Made by a program: the position numbers and the translations under genes. A DNA stretch of 64,000 bases from Streptomyces drozdowiczii (GTDB taxonomy: Bacteria; Actinomycetota; Actinomycetes; Streptomycetales; Streptomycetaceae), in contig NZ_CP098740.1 of assembly GCF_026167665.1 (NCBI RefSeq), positions 6,386,001 through 6,450,000 on the forward strand, read 5' to 3'. Each line of letters starts with the position of its first letter. Position 1 is the first letter of the stretch. Below are positions 18,527 to 28,128 of this stretch, in pieces. Below the pieces are notes generated by a model that was given only the letters and a program-made list of their open reading frames with translations, did no database searches and had not been told where the DNA came from.

Positions 18527-19018
18527 ATGTCCCGTTCCGCACGGCGGATCACCGCCGCCGTCCTCGCTTCCGGCGCACTGGTCGCAGCCGCCGCCCTCCC
18601 CGCGGTCGCCGACGGTCGCGACCACGGCCGTGACCACGGCCGGGGCCACCACGCCCCGCGTTCGGCCGTCGTCCTGGGCAAGGTCCAGTACGACAGCCCC
18701 GGTCGCGACAACGGCTCGAACCGGAGCCTGAACGGTGAGTGGGTCACCGTCACCAACACCGGGCGGCACACGGTGAACCTGCGCGGCTGGACGCTCAGCG
18801 ACGAGAGCCACCGCACCTACAAGTTCGACCTGCGCCTGCCCGGCCGCTCCTCGGTGCGCGTCCACACCGGCGTCGGCCGCGACACCCGCCACGACGTCTA
18901 CCAGGACCGGCGCAGCTACGTCTGGGACAACAGCGACACGGCCACCCTGCGCGACGCGCACGGCCACAAGGTCGACTCCAAGTCCTGGGGGCACCGCCAC
19001 CACGGTCCCCGCCGCTGA
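18527..19018 (+). CDS. secreted lamin-tail-domain protein
   Basis: 163 residues. A Sec signal peptide (about 1-29, AVA-DG cleavage) is followed by a His/Arg-rich linker (DHGRDHGRGHHAPR) and a lamin tail domain (about 45-150) with its hallmark strands LNGEWVTVTNTG, VNLRGWTLSDE and SYVWDNSDTATLRDAHG. In bacteria this immunoglobulin-like domain occurs in secreted proteins; its ligand is unknown. The protein ends with a basic tail (GHRHHGPRR). The ATG follows GAGGGG. It is flanked by its own candidate promoter and a strong terminator, so it is monocistronic. The His-rich linker might bind metal, but that is speculation. Confidence 0.88.
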   Translation: MSRSARRITAAVLASGALVAAAALPAVADGRDHGRDHGRGHHAPRSAVVLGKVQYDSPGRDNGSNRSLNGEWVTVTNTGRHTVNLRGWTLSDESHRTYKFDLRLPGRSSVRVHTGVGRDTRHDVYQDRRSYVWDNSDTATLRDAHGHKVDSKSWGHRHHGPRR

Positions 19019-19035
19019 CCCACCGGCGGCACCTC

Positions 19036-19071
19036 GCGGCGCACTCCGGCCCACCGGCCGGGGTGCGCCGC
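19036..19071 (+). terminator. strong hairpin terminator after the lamin-tail gene
   Basis: A 16-bp stem with one U-G pair (arms starting GCGGCGCAC and ending GTGCGCCGC) and a 4-base CACC loop. It lies between two convergent genes and may work both ways. Confidence 0.7.
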
Positions 19072-19084
19072 ACCCGTATGCCCG

Positions 19085-21156
19085 TCAGGAGTCGTCGTCC
19101 CGGAGGTCCTGCTCCGTCCACAGCGCCTTGCCGTTCGTGCTGTAGCGGGTGCCCCAGTGGTTGGCGAGCTGCGACACGATGAACAGGCCCCGCCCGCCCT
19201 CGTCGACCGTCCGGGCGTGCCGCAGATGCGGGGCGACCGGGCTGGTGTCGTGCACCTCGCAGGTCAGCGCGCGGTCCAGCAGCAGCCGCAGTTGCAGGGG
19301 CGGCGTCCCGTAGCGGACCGCGTTGGTGATCAGCTCGCTGACGATCAGCTCGGTCGCCTCGATGGTGTCCTCGTCCAGCTCCCAGCCCTCCAGCCGGTCC
19401 CTGACCAGGGTGCGGGCGACCGCCGGGGTGGTCCGGTCGTGGGCCAGCTCCCAGGTCGCCACCCGGTCCGGCGGCACCACGCCCGTCCGGGCGAGCAGCA
19501 GGGCGGCCCCGTCCGGATCGGCCTCGGCCGGCAGGTTGTACACGATCGCGTCGCACAGGTCCCGCAGCGGGCGCTCCGGAAAGGCCAGGGCCTCCCGCAC
19601 CCCATCCACCGACCGCTCCTCGGGCAGCAGCGAACCGGTGAGGAACGCCAGCACACTGCCCTCGTCCAGCCGCACCGAGCCCGTCGCGAAGGGCGCGCTG
19701 TCCGTCGAGAAGAGCGCCGGCCCCTCCGGCACGTCCAGCACCAGCGGACGCCCGTCCGGCCCGACGGCCACCGGCGCCGGATGCCCGGCCCGCGCCACCG
19801 TGCACAGCTGCGTGAACGGGTCGTAGACCGCGTACAGGCAGGTCGCGGTCAGCGGCTGGCGGTGCAGCGAGTCCCCGGGCGGCAGCGACCGCCGCTCCTC
19901 GACCAGCCGGTCCGCCGTGTCGTTGAGCCGGGCCAGCACCTCGTCGGGCTCCAGGTCGAGCCCGGCCAGCGCGTGGATGACGGTGCGCAGCTGCCCCATG
20001 GTGATGGCGGTCTGCAACCCGTGTCCGGCGACATTGCCGATGATGAGGGCCGTCCGGGCGCCGGAGAGCCCGATCGTGTCGAACCAGCAGCCGCTGTTGC
20101 GCCCCGGCAGCAGGACGTGCGCGGTCTCGATCGCGACCCGGTCGCCCTCGTGCTGGGGGAGCAGCCGGCGCTGGACGGTCGAGGCGATCACATGCTCGCG
20201 GGCGAAGCGCAGCGCGTTCTCGATGCTCAGCGCCGCGTGCGCGGCGGCGTTCAGCGCGAGGGTGAGGTCGCGCTCGTTGTACGGGTCGCCCCGGTGCCGG
20301 TACAGGCTCACTAGGCCGAGCACGGAGCCGTGCAGCTTCAGCGGCGCCACGATCATCGAGTGCGCCCCGGTCGCCTCGATCATCCGGCGCGTCGCCGGGT
20401 CGGCGTCCAGCCAGGGCGTGTCCGGGGCCAGCTGGACCAGCCGGGGCCGCAGATCCGCGACGGCGAGGGCGAACGGGGTCGCCTCCGGCAGCCGGCGCAG
20501 CTCACCGACCAGGTTGTCCGGCGCCGCCACCGTGCCCCGTACCGCCGCACGCCGCAGCGGGACGTCCCGGTCCAGGGGCTCAGCGGCGGGTCGGCCCCGC
20601 GCAGCACCTCGTCCACCACCTCAACCACGGCCAGGTCGGCGAACGCGGGCACCAGCGCCGACACCAGCCCCTCGCAGGTCGCCGCCACATCGAGGGAGTG
20701 GCCCGCCCCCCGGCGCACGGCGGCCAGCACATCGGCCCGGACGTGCGCCTTGTCCCGCTCGTCGACGTCGACCACGGCCGCCAGCAGGCCGAGCGGGCGG
20801 CCGTCCGCGGCGTCCAGCCGGTGCAGGGTGACGTTCAGGTGGCGAGAGGGGCCGGGGGCCCGGGCGACGCGCCCGCGCACCGCGTGGTTGACCACCGGTG
20901 CGCCCGTCTTCAGGACCTGGCGCAGCAGGTGTTCCGCCTCCTCCGGGTCGTCCAGCCGGTAGGCGTCGGTGAAGTGGAGGCCGAGGAGCTGATCCGGGTC
21001 CGCCACCTCGGTCAGGGCGTTGACGCGGACCACCCGGAGATCCAGGTCCAGGACGTGCAGGCCGACCGCGGACTGGCTGAACAGCGTGTCGAGCAGCGCC
21101 CCCGCCATGTCGTCTCCCGGGGCCGCACCGGGGGCCGTGGTACCGGTGTCCGACAC
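19085..21156 (-). pseudogene. PAS-GAF-SpoIIE-HATPase phosphatase, interrupted by a one-base frameshift
   Basis: Two frames together encode one normal multidomain protein of about 690 residues. The 5' frame (GTG 21156, preceded by a TTGGGGG site) encodes a PAS domain (GALLDTLFSQSAVGLHVLDLDLRVVRVN) and the start of a GAF domain (AATCEGLVSALVPAFADLAVVEVVDE). The 3' frame resumes the GAF domain, then a SpoIIE phosphatase core (ETAHVLLPGRNSGCWFDTIGL) and a GHKL anti-sigma-type ATPase (ATELIVSELITNAVRYG, DEGGRGLFIVSQLA). The frames join if one G is added to the GGGG run at 20575-20578, giving SPLDRDVPLRR. The classical D-rich metal motifs of the phosphatase core are altered (NVAGHG). This is either a sequencing error or a real inactivation. 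Confidence 0.82.
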
Positions 21157-21348
21157 GTCGCACCCCCAACGGGCTCCGCCGCCCTGGCGATCGGCAGCTC
21201 TCCGGACAGCCTGCGTGCCCCCGCGCCCCGCCCGCCACCGCGCGGCGCCGAACGGGTGAGGCCGCACGGGCTCGCGGGAGGCGGCAACCTTTCCGCGCCC
21301 GGCGGCCACTGAGAAGTACCCCACCCCCCACTCCGGAAGGCACGTACC

Positions 21349-23232
21349 GTGGCTCTCGCGCACCCTCGCACCTCCCGCAGACGCCGTACCACCCGGACCC
21401 TGCTCGGCGCCGTCACCGCCGGCATCCTCGCCGCCGCCGGACTGGTCGTCACCGGCCACACGTCGCACGCCGCGACCGCACGCCAGGTGGAGGCGCTGGA
21501 CCGGGGCGTCGTCAGCGTGCACACCGGCTCCGGCAACCTCATCAGCTGGCGCTGGCTCGCCACCGACCCCGACTCCGTCGCCTTCAACGTCTACCGCGCG
21601 GGTACGAAGGTCAACGCCTCGCCCGTCACCGGCTCGACCAACTACTTCCACACCGGCGCGCCCAACTCGGCCGACTACACCGTGCGCGCGGTGGTCGACG
21701 GCGTCGAGCAGGGCGACTCCGCGCACGCGGTCCAGTTCCGCGCCGGATACAAGGACGTGCCCATCTCCCCGCCCCCGGGCGGCACGACCCCCGACGGCGT
21801 CGCCTACACCTACGAGGCCAACGACGCCTCCGTCGGCGACCTCGACGGCGACGGCGCACTCGACTTCGTACTGAAGTGGCAGCCCACCAACGCCAAGGAC
21901 AACTCCCAGTCCGGCTACACCGGCAACACGATCCTGGACGGCATCAGGCTCGACGGCACCCGGCTGTGGCGGATCGACCTGGGCCGCAACATCCGCTCCG
22001 GGGCGCACTACACGCAGTTCCAGGTGTACGACTACGACGGCGACGGCCGGGCCGAGGTGGCGGTGAAGACCGCCGACGGCAGCGTCGACGGCCGGGGCAC
22101 CGTGATCGGCAGCGCGTCGGCCGACCACCGCAACTCCTCCGGCTACGTCCTGTCGGGACCCGAATACCTCACCATGTTCAACGGCTCGACGGGCGCCGCC
22201 ATGGGCACCGTCGACTACGTCCCCGCACGCGGCACCGTCTCCTCGTGGGGCGACGGCTACGGCAACCGCGTCGACCGCTTCCTCGCCGGCACCGCCTACC
22301 TGGACGGCGGCAGGCCCTCACTGATCATGGCGCGCGGCTACTACACCCGTACGGTGATCGCCGCCTGGGACTGGCGCGGCGGGGCCTTCACCCGGCGCTG
22401 GACCTTCGACACCAACAGCTCCACCAACTCCGGCCGGGGCTACGACGGCCAGGGCAACCACCAGCTGTCGGTGGCCGACGTGGACGGCGACGGCAGGGAC
22501 GAGATCGTCTACGGCGCCATGGCCGTGGACGACGACGGCCGGGCCCTGTGGACCACGAGGAACGGCCACGGCGACGCCATGCACGTCGGCGACCTGGACC
22601 CGTCGCGCCCGGGCCTGGAGGAGTTCAAGGTGGACGAGGACGGCTCGAAGCCCTCGTCCTGGATGGCCGACGCGAGGACGGGGCAGATCATCTGGTCGAC
22701 GCCCGCCGGGGGCGACAACGGACGCGGGGTCAGCGACGACATCTGGGCCGGCAGCCCCGGCGCCGAGTCCTGGTCGTCCGCCGCCTCCGGGATACGCGAC
22801 CCGCACGGCACGGTGGTCGCGAGCCGCAAGCCTTCCAGCACCAATTTCCTGGCCTGGTGGGACGGTGACACCACCCGGGAACTGCTGGACGGCACCCACA
22901 TCGACAAGTACGGCACCTCCGGCGACACCCGCCTGCTGACCGGCGCCTCGGTCCATTCCGGCAACGGCACCAAGGCCACCCCGGTCATCTCCGGCGACCT
23001 GTTCGGCGACTGGCGCGAGGAGGTGGTCTGGGCGACCACGAACAACACCGCGCTGCGGATCTACTCCACGCCGTACGAGACCCCCACCAGGATTACCACC
23101 CTGCTCCACGACACCACCTACCGCACCGCTCTGGCCTGGCAGAACACCGCGTACAACCAGCCGCCGCACCCCGGTTTCTTCCTCGGCAACGGCATGGCGG
23201 CCGCCCCGAGGCCCACGGTGTGGACCCCCTGA
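21349..23232 (+). CDS. secreted rhamnogalacturonan lyase, polysaccharide lyase family 11
   Basis: 627 residues. A basic N-terminus (SRRRRTTRTLL) and hydrophobic stretch to about residue 45 form a signal peptide. The mature protein begins RQVEALDRGVVSV, then an FnIII-like segment, then an eight-bladed propeller with repeated calcium motifs DLDGDGALDF, DYDGDGRAEV and DVDGDGRDEI. The motifs FKVDEDGSKPS, GRGVSDDIWAGSPGAE and LFGDWREEVVW match YesW/YesX-type PL11 lyases. These cleave the rhamnose-galacturonic acid backbone of pectin by beta-elimination outside the cell. The start is GTG after a GGAAGG site. It is monocistronic with a strong terminator. Confidence 0.93.
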   Translation: MALAHPRTSRRRRTTRTLLGAVTAGILAAAGLVVTGHTSHAATARQVEALDRGVVSVHTGSGNLISWRWLATDPDSVAFNVYRAGTKVNASPVTGSTNYFHTGAPNSADYTVRAVVDGVEQGDSAHAVQFRAGYKDVPISPPPGGTTPDGVAYTYEANDASVGDLDGDGALDFVLKWQPTNAKDNSQSGYTGNTILDGIRLDGTRLWRIDLGRNIRSGAHYTQFQVYDYDGDGRAEVAVKTADGSVDGRGTVIGSASADHRNSSGYVLSGPEYLTMFNGSTGAAMGTVDYVPARGTVSSWGDGYGNRVDRFLAGTAYLDGGRPSLIMARGYYTRTVIAAWDWRGGAFTRRWTFDTNSSTNSGRGYDGQGNHQLSVADVDGDGRDEIVYGAMAVDDDGRALWTTRNGHGDAMHVGDLDPSRPGLEEFKVDEDGSKPSSWMADARTGQIIWSTPAGGDNGRGVSDDIWAGSPGAESWSSAASGIRDPHGTVVASRKPSSTNFLAWWDGDTTRELLDGTHIDKYGTSGDTRLLTGASVHSGNGTKATPVISGDLFGDWREEVVWATTNNTALRIYSTPYETPTRITTLLHDTTYRTALAWQNTAYNQPPHPGFFLGNGMAAAPRPTVWTP

Positions 23233-23237
23233 GCCGA

Positions 23238-23275
23238 CGCCCGCCCTCCCGGTACCGCTGCCGGGAGGGCGGGCG
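23238..23275. terminator. bidirectional terminator between the PL11 lyase and phosphoglucomutase genes
   Basis: A perfect 15-bp stem, CGCCCGCCCTCCCGG / CCGGGAGGGCGGGCG, with an 8-base loop, sits in the 54-bp gap between two converging genes. Confidence 0.8.
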
Positions 23276-23286
23276 CCCTGCCGGGG

Positions 23287-24926
23287 TCAGGACTCCAGCG
23301 CCGCCGAGACCACGGTCTTGGCCTCCTCCTGCACCTGGGCCAGGTGCTCGGCACCCCGGAAGGACTCCGCGTACACCTTGTAGACGTCCTCGGTGCCCGA
23401 GGGGCGGGCCGCGAACCAGGCGTTCTCCGTGGTCACCTTGATCCCGCCGATCGCGGCTCCGTTGCCCGGTGCCGTGGTCAGCACGGCGGTCACCGGCTCA
23501 CCCGCGAGCGTGTCCGCACCGACCTGCTCGGGGAGAGGCGCGCGAGGACCGCCTTCTGCTCCCGGTCCGCCGGGGCGTCGATCCGCGCGTACGCGGGCTC
23601 ACCGAAGCGGGCGGTCAGCGCGGCGTAGTGCTGGGACGGGGACTCGCCGGTGACCGCCTGGATCTCGGAGGCCAGCAGGGCGAGCAGGATGCCGTCCTTG
23701 TCGGTCGTCCACACCGAGCCGTCCCGGCGCAGGAACGACGCCCCGGCCGACTCCTCGCCGCCGAAGCCCAGCGAGCCGTCGGACAGCCCGTCCACGAACC
23801 ACTTGAAGCCGACCGGCACCTCGACCAGCTCCCGGCCGAGGTCGGCGGCGACCCGGTCGATCATGCCGGACGACACCAGGGTCTTGCCGACGCCCGCCCC
23901 GGACGGCCAGTTCTCCCGGTGCGCGTACAGGTAGTCGATGGCCACGGCCAGATAGTGGTTCGGGTTCATCAGCCCGCCGTCCGGGGTGACGATGCCGTGC
24001 CGGTCGGCGTCGGCGTCGTTGCCGGTGGCGATCTGGTAGCGGTCGCGCTGAGCGATCAGCGACGCCATCGCGTGCGGCGACGAGCAGTCCATCCGGATCT
24101 TCCCGTCCCAGTCCAGCGTCATGAACCGCCAGGTGGGATCGGTCAGCGGGTTGACCACGGTCAGGTCCAGCCGGTGCTGCTCGGCGATCCGCCCCCAGTA
24201 CGCGACCGAAGCGCCGCCCAGCGGGTCGGCGCCGATCCGCACCCCGGCCCCGCGCACCGCGTCCAGGTCCAGGACGGACGGCAGATCCGCCACATAGGTG
24301 CCGAGGAAGTCGTACCTGCCGGTCGTGGAGGCGCCGAGCGCCCGGGTGTACGGCATCCGGCGGACGTCCTTGAGCCCGCCCGTGATGATCTCGTTGGCCC
24401 GGTCCTGGATCCAGCCGGTCGCGTCCGACCCGGCCGGACCGCCGCTCGGCGGGTTGTACTTGAACCCGCCGTCGCCCGGCGGGTTGTGCGACGGGGTGAC
24501 CACGACCCCGTCCGCGAGGCCGGTGGTGCGGCCGCGGTTGTACGTGAGGATGGCGTGCGAGACCGCGGGCGTCGGGGTGTACCCGTCCTCGGAGTCGATG
24601 AGGACCCGCACGTCGTTGGCGGCGAACACCTCCAGGGCGGTGACCCTCGCCGGCTCCGACAGGGCGTGGGTGTCCGCCCCCAGGAACAGCGGCCCGTCGG
24701 TGCCCTGCCGCGCCCGGTACTCGCTGATGGCCTGGCTCGTCGCCGCGATGTGGTCTTCGTTGAACGCGGTGGCCGTGGACGAACCGCGGTGCCCGGAGGT
24801 GCCGAACGCCACCCGCTGGCCGGGCTCGGCCGGATCGGGGTGCAGCGCGTAGTACGCCGTCACCAGCCGTGCCACATCGGTCAGGTCCTCGGGGCGCGCC
24901 TGCTGTCCGGCTCGTGCGTGCGGCAT
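23287..24926 (-). pseudogene. pgm: alpha-D-glucose phosphoglucomutase, interrupted by a one-base frameshift
   Basis: The two frames reconstruct a full-length phosphoglucomutase of about 546 residues that interconverts glucose-1-phosphate and glucose-6-phosphate. The large 5' frame has [10 protein letters not shown], the catalytic serine loop [11 protein letters not shown], the metal loop NDADADRHG and the sugar loop [10 protein letters not shown]. The phosphate-binding tail ([15 protein letters not shown]) is in the other frame at 23287-23493. Adding one G to the GGGG run at 23530-23533 restores [15 protein letters not shown] and joins both frames. The ATG at 24926 has a GGAGGAG site. As such an enzyme is normally well conserved, a base-calling error is the likeliest explanation; a true mutant would lose phosphate binding. 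Confidence 0.9.
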
Positions 24927-24972
24927 CTGCCACTCCTCCGTATCGGTCGGTCGGTGCGATGTGCCCGTGCGG

Positions 24973-25707
24973 CTATTTTCGCCGGTCATGGTCCTCGGCG
25001 GGCGGTCGCCCCGCCGCCCGCACGGCCACCGCCGCCGCGTACCCGGCGGGGACCGAGACATCGGTGACGGCCCAGCCCGGCGGGCCGAGCGGGTGCGGGC
25101 CGGTGCCGACGTGCTCGCGGTGCAGGCCGCCCGCCAGGCCGGTGCCCTCGCCCTTGAGGTACGCCTCCTTGCGCGTCCACACCCGGGCGAAGGCGGCGGG
25201 CCGCTCCTCCTGCGGCAGCGCGTCCAGCTCGTCCGCCTCGGCCGGGTGCAGCTGCGCGGCGATCTCCCGCACCACCCGCGCCCCGGGGACGCGCTCCACG
25301 TCCACCCCGACCGGGACGCCCGCGAAGGCCAGCAGCGCGACGCCCCGGGTGTGGGAGAGCGAGAAGTGCGTGCCGCCGCCGGTCGCGGGGCGGCCGTGCG
25401 GGCCGTCGCAGGAGGGGCAGCGCTCCCGCGTCAGCCGTACGGCCTCCGGGGCGACGCCCTGGAGGGCGCCGAGCAGCAGACGCAGGGCCAGGTGGGCGGA
25501 GGTGTAGCAGGCCCGGTCCGCGGGGAAGGCCAGCCGCTCCATCCGGGCCAGCTCCGAGGCGTCGAGGATGCCGGGCGCCAGCACCCGGGCGGCCTCGGCC
25601 GCGCTTTCCGTGTCGACCAGCCACAGGGACGGGGCGCCGGAGGCCCAGGAGGGCGCGGGCCCCTGGTAGCCGTCCTCGGTCAGCGTGAACTCGTGGGGCT
25701 GGTACAC
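24973..25707 (-). CDS. 4'-phosphopantetheinyl transferase, Sfp type
   Basis: 244 residues. The Sfp/AcpT signature is clear: [26 protein letters not shown] (first metal-binding Asp) and [19 protein letters not shown] (WxxKEAxxK). [10 protein letters not shown] segment is typical of actinobacterial Sfp-like enzymes. It transfers the phosphopantetheine arm of CoA to a serine in carrier proteins. No carrier protein is adjacent; the nearest in the window is the ACP at 44651, which may be one substrate. The start is inferred: GTG 25707 follows GAGGAAA at 9 bp, and in-frame codons further upstream lack a site. Confidence 0.93.
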   Translation of the reverse strand: MYQPHEFTLTEDGYQGPAPSWASGAPSLWLVDTESAAEAARVLAPGILDASELARMERLAFPADRACYTSAHLALRLLLGALQGVAPEAVRLTRERCPSCDGPHGRPATGGGTHFSLSHTRGVALLAFAGVPVGVDVERVPGARVVREIAAQLHPAEADELDALPQEERPAAFARVWTRKEAYLKGEGTGLAGGLHREHVGTGPHPLGPPGWAVTDVSVPAGYAAAVAVRAAGRPPAEDHDRRK

Positions 25708-25865
25708 CGTTACGTCGTTTCCTCGGCGGGGGCGGGCACCTCGGGCGGGCACCGGTGGGGCAGGGGCGCTCTTATCCTATGGAGATCCGGAACGTGCCCG
25801 ACGTATGTTCGATCACCGTGTGCCCCCGCGCTCCTGGCGGCGGCCCCTCGGACAGGAGAGAACCC

Positions 25866-26345
25866 ATGCCGTCGGACAGCCGGCCCGCAGTGCTCCGGGA
25901 GGCCCGGGCGGACGACGCCGGGCCCCTCACCCGGCTCTTCCTCGCCTCCCGCGCCGCCGCCATGCCGTATCTGGCGCGGGTGCACAGCGACGAGGCCACC
26001 CTCGCCTGGCTGACCCATGTGGTGCTGCCCGGCACCGATGTGCGGGTGGCGGAGACCCGCGAGGGCGGGGAGCCGCGGATCGCCGGCTTCCTCTCGCTGG
26101 ACGGCTCCGAGCTGGAACACCTCTACATCGACCCCGGGCTGCGCCGCCGGGGCATCGGCTCGCTTCTGCTGGCGGCGGCCAAGGAGGCCAGCCCCGGAGG
26201 ACTCACCCTCTACACCTTCCAGCGCAACACCGGGGCCCGGTCCTTCTACGAGCGCCACGGGTTCACCGCGGTCGCGTACGACGACGGCAGCCGCAACGAG
26301 GAGAAGGAGCCGGACGTCCGGTACCGGTGGGCGCCCGGCGAGTGA
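25866..26345 (+). CDS. GNAT-family N-acetyltransferase
   Basis: 159 residues. The fold shows beta4 followed by the acetyl-CoA pyrophosphate loop LEHLYIDPGLRRRGIGSLLL (motif A, R/QxxGxG/A), and the C-terminal NTGARSFYERHGFTAV motif B. The ATG at 25866 follows AGGAGAG. The substrate is unknown. It is divergent from the phosphopantetheinyl transferase gene and convergent with the TetR gene. Confidence 0.9.
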   Translation: MPSDSRPAVLREARADDAGPLTRLFLASRAAAMPYLARVHSDEATLAWLTHVVLPGTDVRVAETREGGEPRIAGFLSLDGSELEHLYIDPGLRRRGIGSLLLAAAKEASPGGLTLYTFQRNTGARSFYERHGFTAVAYDDGSRNEEKEPDVRYRWAPGE

Positions 26346-26378
26346 ACCACTCCGGCTTACGGGCCTGTCCGGCGAGGA

Positions 26379-27107
26379 TCAGTGCCGCGGCCTGCCGCCG
26401 TCCCCCGCCAGGCGCGTCAGCCACTCGTGCAGCAGGCGCTGCTCGGCTTCGCTCAGGACGCCGGTGGCGTCGGGGAGGGCGGCGCGCAGCGCGCGGGCCG
26501 CCGGGGCGGGGCCCGACTCCGTGGCGGGGACCACCGGCTCGGCGCGGGTGACCGCGGCGATCATCGACTCGCGCAGGACGGTCAGCAGCGCCGGATCGCG
26601 GTGTTCCACGGGGGTGGCGTGCCAGGTGGTGACCCCGCCCTGGCCGGTGGCCCGGATGATCTGGGCGGCCAGCTCCTCGTCGACCCGCAGCCACCCCGAG
26701 GCCGCCAGCCGGCGCACCCGGCCGCGCAGGATCTCCAGGCCCGCGCGGTGCGCCGCGTCCGACGCCGAGCCGGTGGCCCGGTTCATCACGGCGAAGAGCT
26801 CCGGGCGCGAGATCCCGAACTCCACCACCACGTCCCAGGCGCGGCGCAGCTCCTCCACCGGATCCTCCGGCGCGGGGTCGAGCCGAGCGCGCTTGCCCTC
26901 CAGGAACTGCGCGTAGCCGTGCTCGGCGACCGCTTCGAGCAGCCCGTCCTTGTCGCCGAAGTGGCGGTAGATGGCCGGTGGCTGCATCCCGGCCGCGGCG
27001 GCGACCGCGCGGGTGCTGACCGCGCCGGGGCCGCCGCTCTCCAGCAGCTCGACGGCCGCCTCGATGATGCGCCGACGAGGGTCGGCGGGTGTCTCGCGGA
27101 TAGGCAT
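26379..27107 (-). CDS. TetR-family transcriptional regulator
   Basis: 242 residues. The N-terminal helix-turn-helix (about 12-58) is standard: RRRIIEAAVELLESGGPGAVSTRAVAAAAGMQPPAIYRHFGDKDGLLEAV. The rest is an all-helical ligand-binding and dimerisation domain with a TetR_C-like pattern. The ATG at 27107 (MPIRETPAD) was preferred over codons to 27137. It is divergent from the NmrA-type reductase gene, with repeats and an inverted repeat between them; by the usual TetR arrangement it should repress that gene and itself. The ligand is unknown. Confidence 0.92.
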   Translation of the reverse strand: MPIRETPADPRRRIIEAAVELLESGGPGAVSTRAVAAAAGMQPPAIYRHFGDKDGLLEAVAEHGYAQFLEGKRARLDPAPEDPVEELRRAWDVVVEFGISRPELFAVMNRATGSASDAAHRAGLEILRGRVRRLAASGWLRVDEELAAQIIRATGQGGVTTWHATPVEHRDPALLTVLRESMIAAVTRAEPVVPATESGPAPAARALRAALPDATGVLSEAEQRLLHEWLTRLAGDGGRPRH

Positions 27108-27143
27108 GTATCGATGATATCGAGCGTTTGCTTCCACTGTGAG

Positions 27144-27177
27144 TTCCAGTGTTATCGTGAAAATGATTCCACTGGAA
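27144..27177. promoter_or_regulatory. candidate TetR operator, inverted repeat
   Basis: TTCCAGTG (27144-27151) and CACTGGAA (27170-27177) form a perfect 8-bp inverted repeat 18 bp apart in the divergent promoter of the TetR and NmrA-like genes. A related TTCCACTG lies just upstream at 27132. Position and symmetry fit an operator. Confidence 0.5.
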
Positions 27178-27216
27178 ATGCCGCTGGAAGTACCACTGGA
27201 AACACTGCTGGGAGAA
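27169..27216 (+). repeat. four 12-bp tandem repeats upstream of the NmrA-like gene
   Basis: CCACTGGAAATG, CCGCTGGAAGTA, CCACTGGAAACA and CTGCTGGGAGAA are consecutive 12-mers sharing the core C(C/T)(A/G)CTGGAA; the fourth is the most diverged and contains the ribosome-binding site GGGAGAA. The first unit overlaps the candidate operator. Such iterated half-sites could bind several regulator dimers. Confidence 0.65.
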
Positions 27217-27220
27217 CTCT

Positions 27221-28081
27221 GTGATCATCGTTACCGGAGCCACCGGAAAGCTCGGCCGCCGCACCGTCGAGCGCCTGCTGGAGCGCGTCCCCGCCGACCG
27301 TGTGGGCGTCAGTGTCCGCGATCCCCGCAAGGCCGGGGACCTCGCCGCCCGCGGTGTCCGCGTCCGGCAGGGCAGCTTCGACGACCCCGCCTCGCTCGTC
27401 CACGCGTTCGAGGGTGCCGAACAGGTGCTGATCGTCTCCCTGGACCGTACGGGCGAGGGGTGTGTCAACGGCCACCGCGCCGCGATCGACGCCGCCGTGA
27501 AGGCCGGTGCCGGCCGCATCCTCTACACGAGCCAGATGGGCGCCGCCCACGACTCCCGCTTCGAGGCGTGCCGCGACCACGCCCGGACCGAGGACCTGCT
27601 GCGCGCCACCGGCCTGCCCTGGACCTCGCTGCGCAACGGCTTCTACGCCGCCAGCGCCCTGTAGTTCCTGGAGGCCGCCCGCCACACCGGCGACATCGCC
27701 CTCCCCGCCGACGGCCCCGTCGCCTGGACCGGCCACGACGATCTCGCCGAGGCCACCGCGGTCGTCCTGGCCGAGGAGGGCCGCTTCGAGGGGCCCACCC
27801 CGCCGCTCACCGGTCCGGCGGCGCTCGACTTCGACGCCGTAGCCGGAATGGCGGCCCAGGTCACCGGGCGGCCCTTCACCCGCACCGTCGTCCCCGGCGA
27901 CGCCTACCGCGAGCAGGTCCTCGCGCACGGCGCCCCGGCCCCGGTCGCCGACCTGCTGCTGAGCATCTTCGAGGCGGCGCGGCACGGGGAGTTCGCCGCC
28001 GTCGACCCGACCCTGTCCGAACTGATCGGACGGGAACCCGCCGCCTTCCGCACGCTGCTGGAACGCGGCTGGTCCGAGTAG
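27221..28081 (+). pseudogene. NmrA/QorB-type NAD(P)H-binding reductase with an in-frame amber stop
   Basis: The frame encodes (M)IIVTGATGKLGRRTVERLL, the Rossmann glycine motif, and continues through LYTSQMGAAHDS to NGFYAASAL, where a TAG at 27662-27664 interrupts it. The same frame continues without a shift: FLEAARHTGDIALPADGPVAW and PAALDFDAVAGMAAQVTGR to a TAG at 28081. The full protein of 286 residues would be a normal NmrA-like atypical SDR. A single C-to-T change (CAG to TAG) explains the break. The GTG start follows GGGAGAA. The truncated product of 147 residues would lack part of the substrate domain. It might be read through, but nothing supports that specifically. Confidence 0.85.
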
Positions 28082-28128
28082 CCCCGGCCCGGTGCGGGCA
28101 CCCCGTCCGAGCTGCCACCTTTCATCGG

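Noticed and set aside
20575..20578. Programmed ribosomal frameshifting in the GGGG runs
   Set aside because: No slippery heptamer with downstream structure is shared, and three unrelated genes show the same single missing G; error is the simpler reading.
27662..27664. Programmed readthrough or a non-standard amino acid at the amber codon
   Set aside because: No pyrrolysine genes, no downstream structure and no conserved reason seen; a nonsense mutation is simpler.
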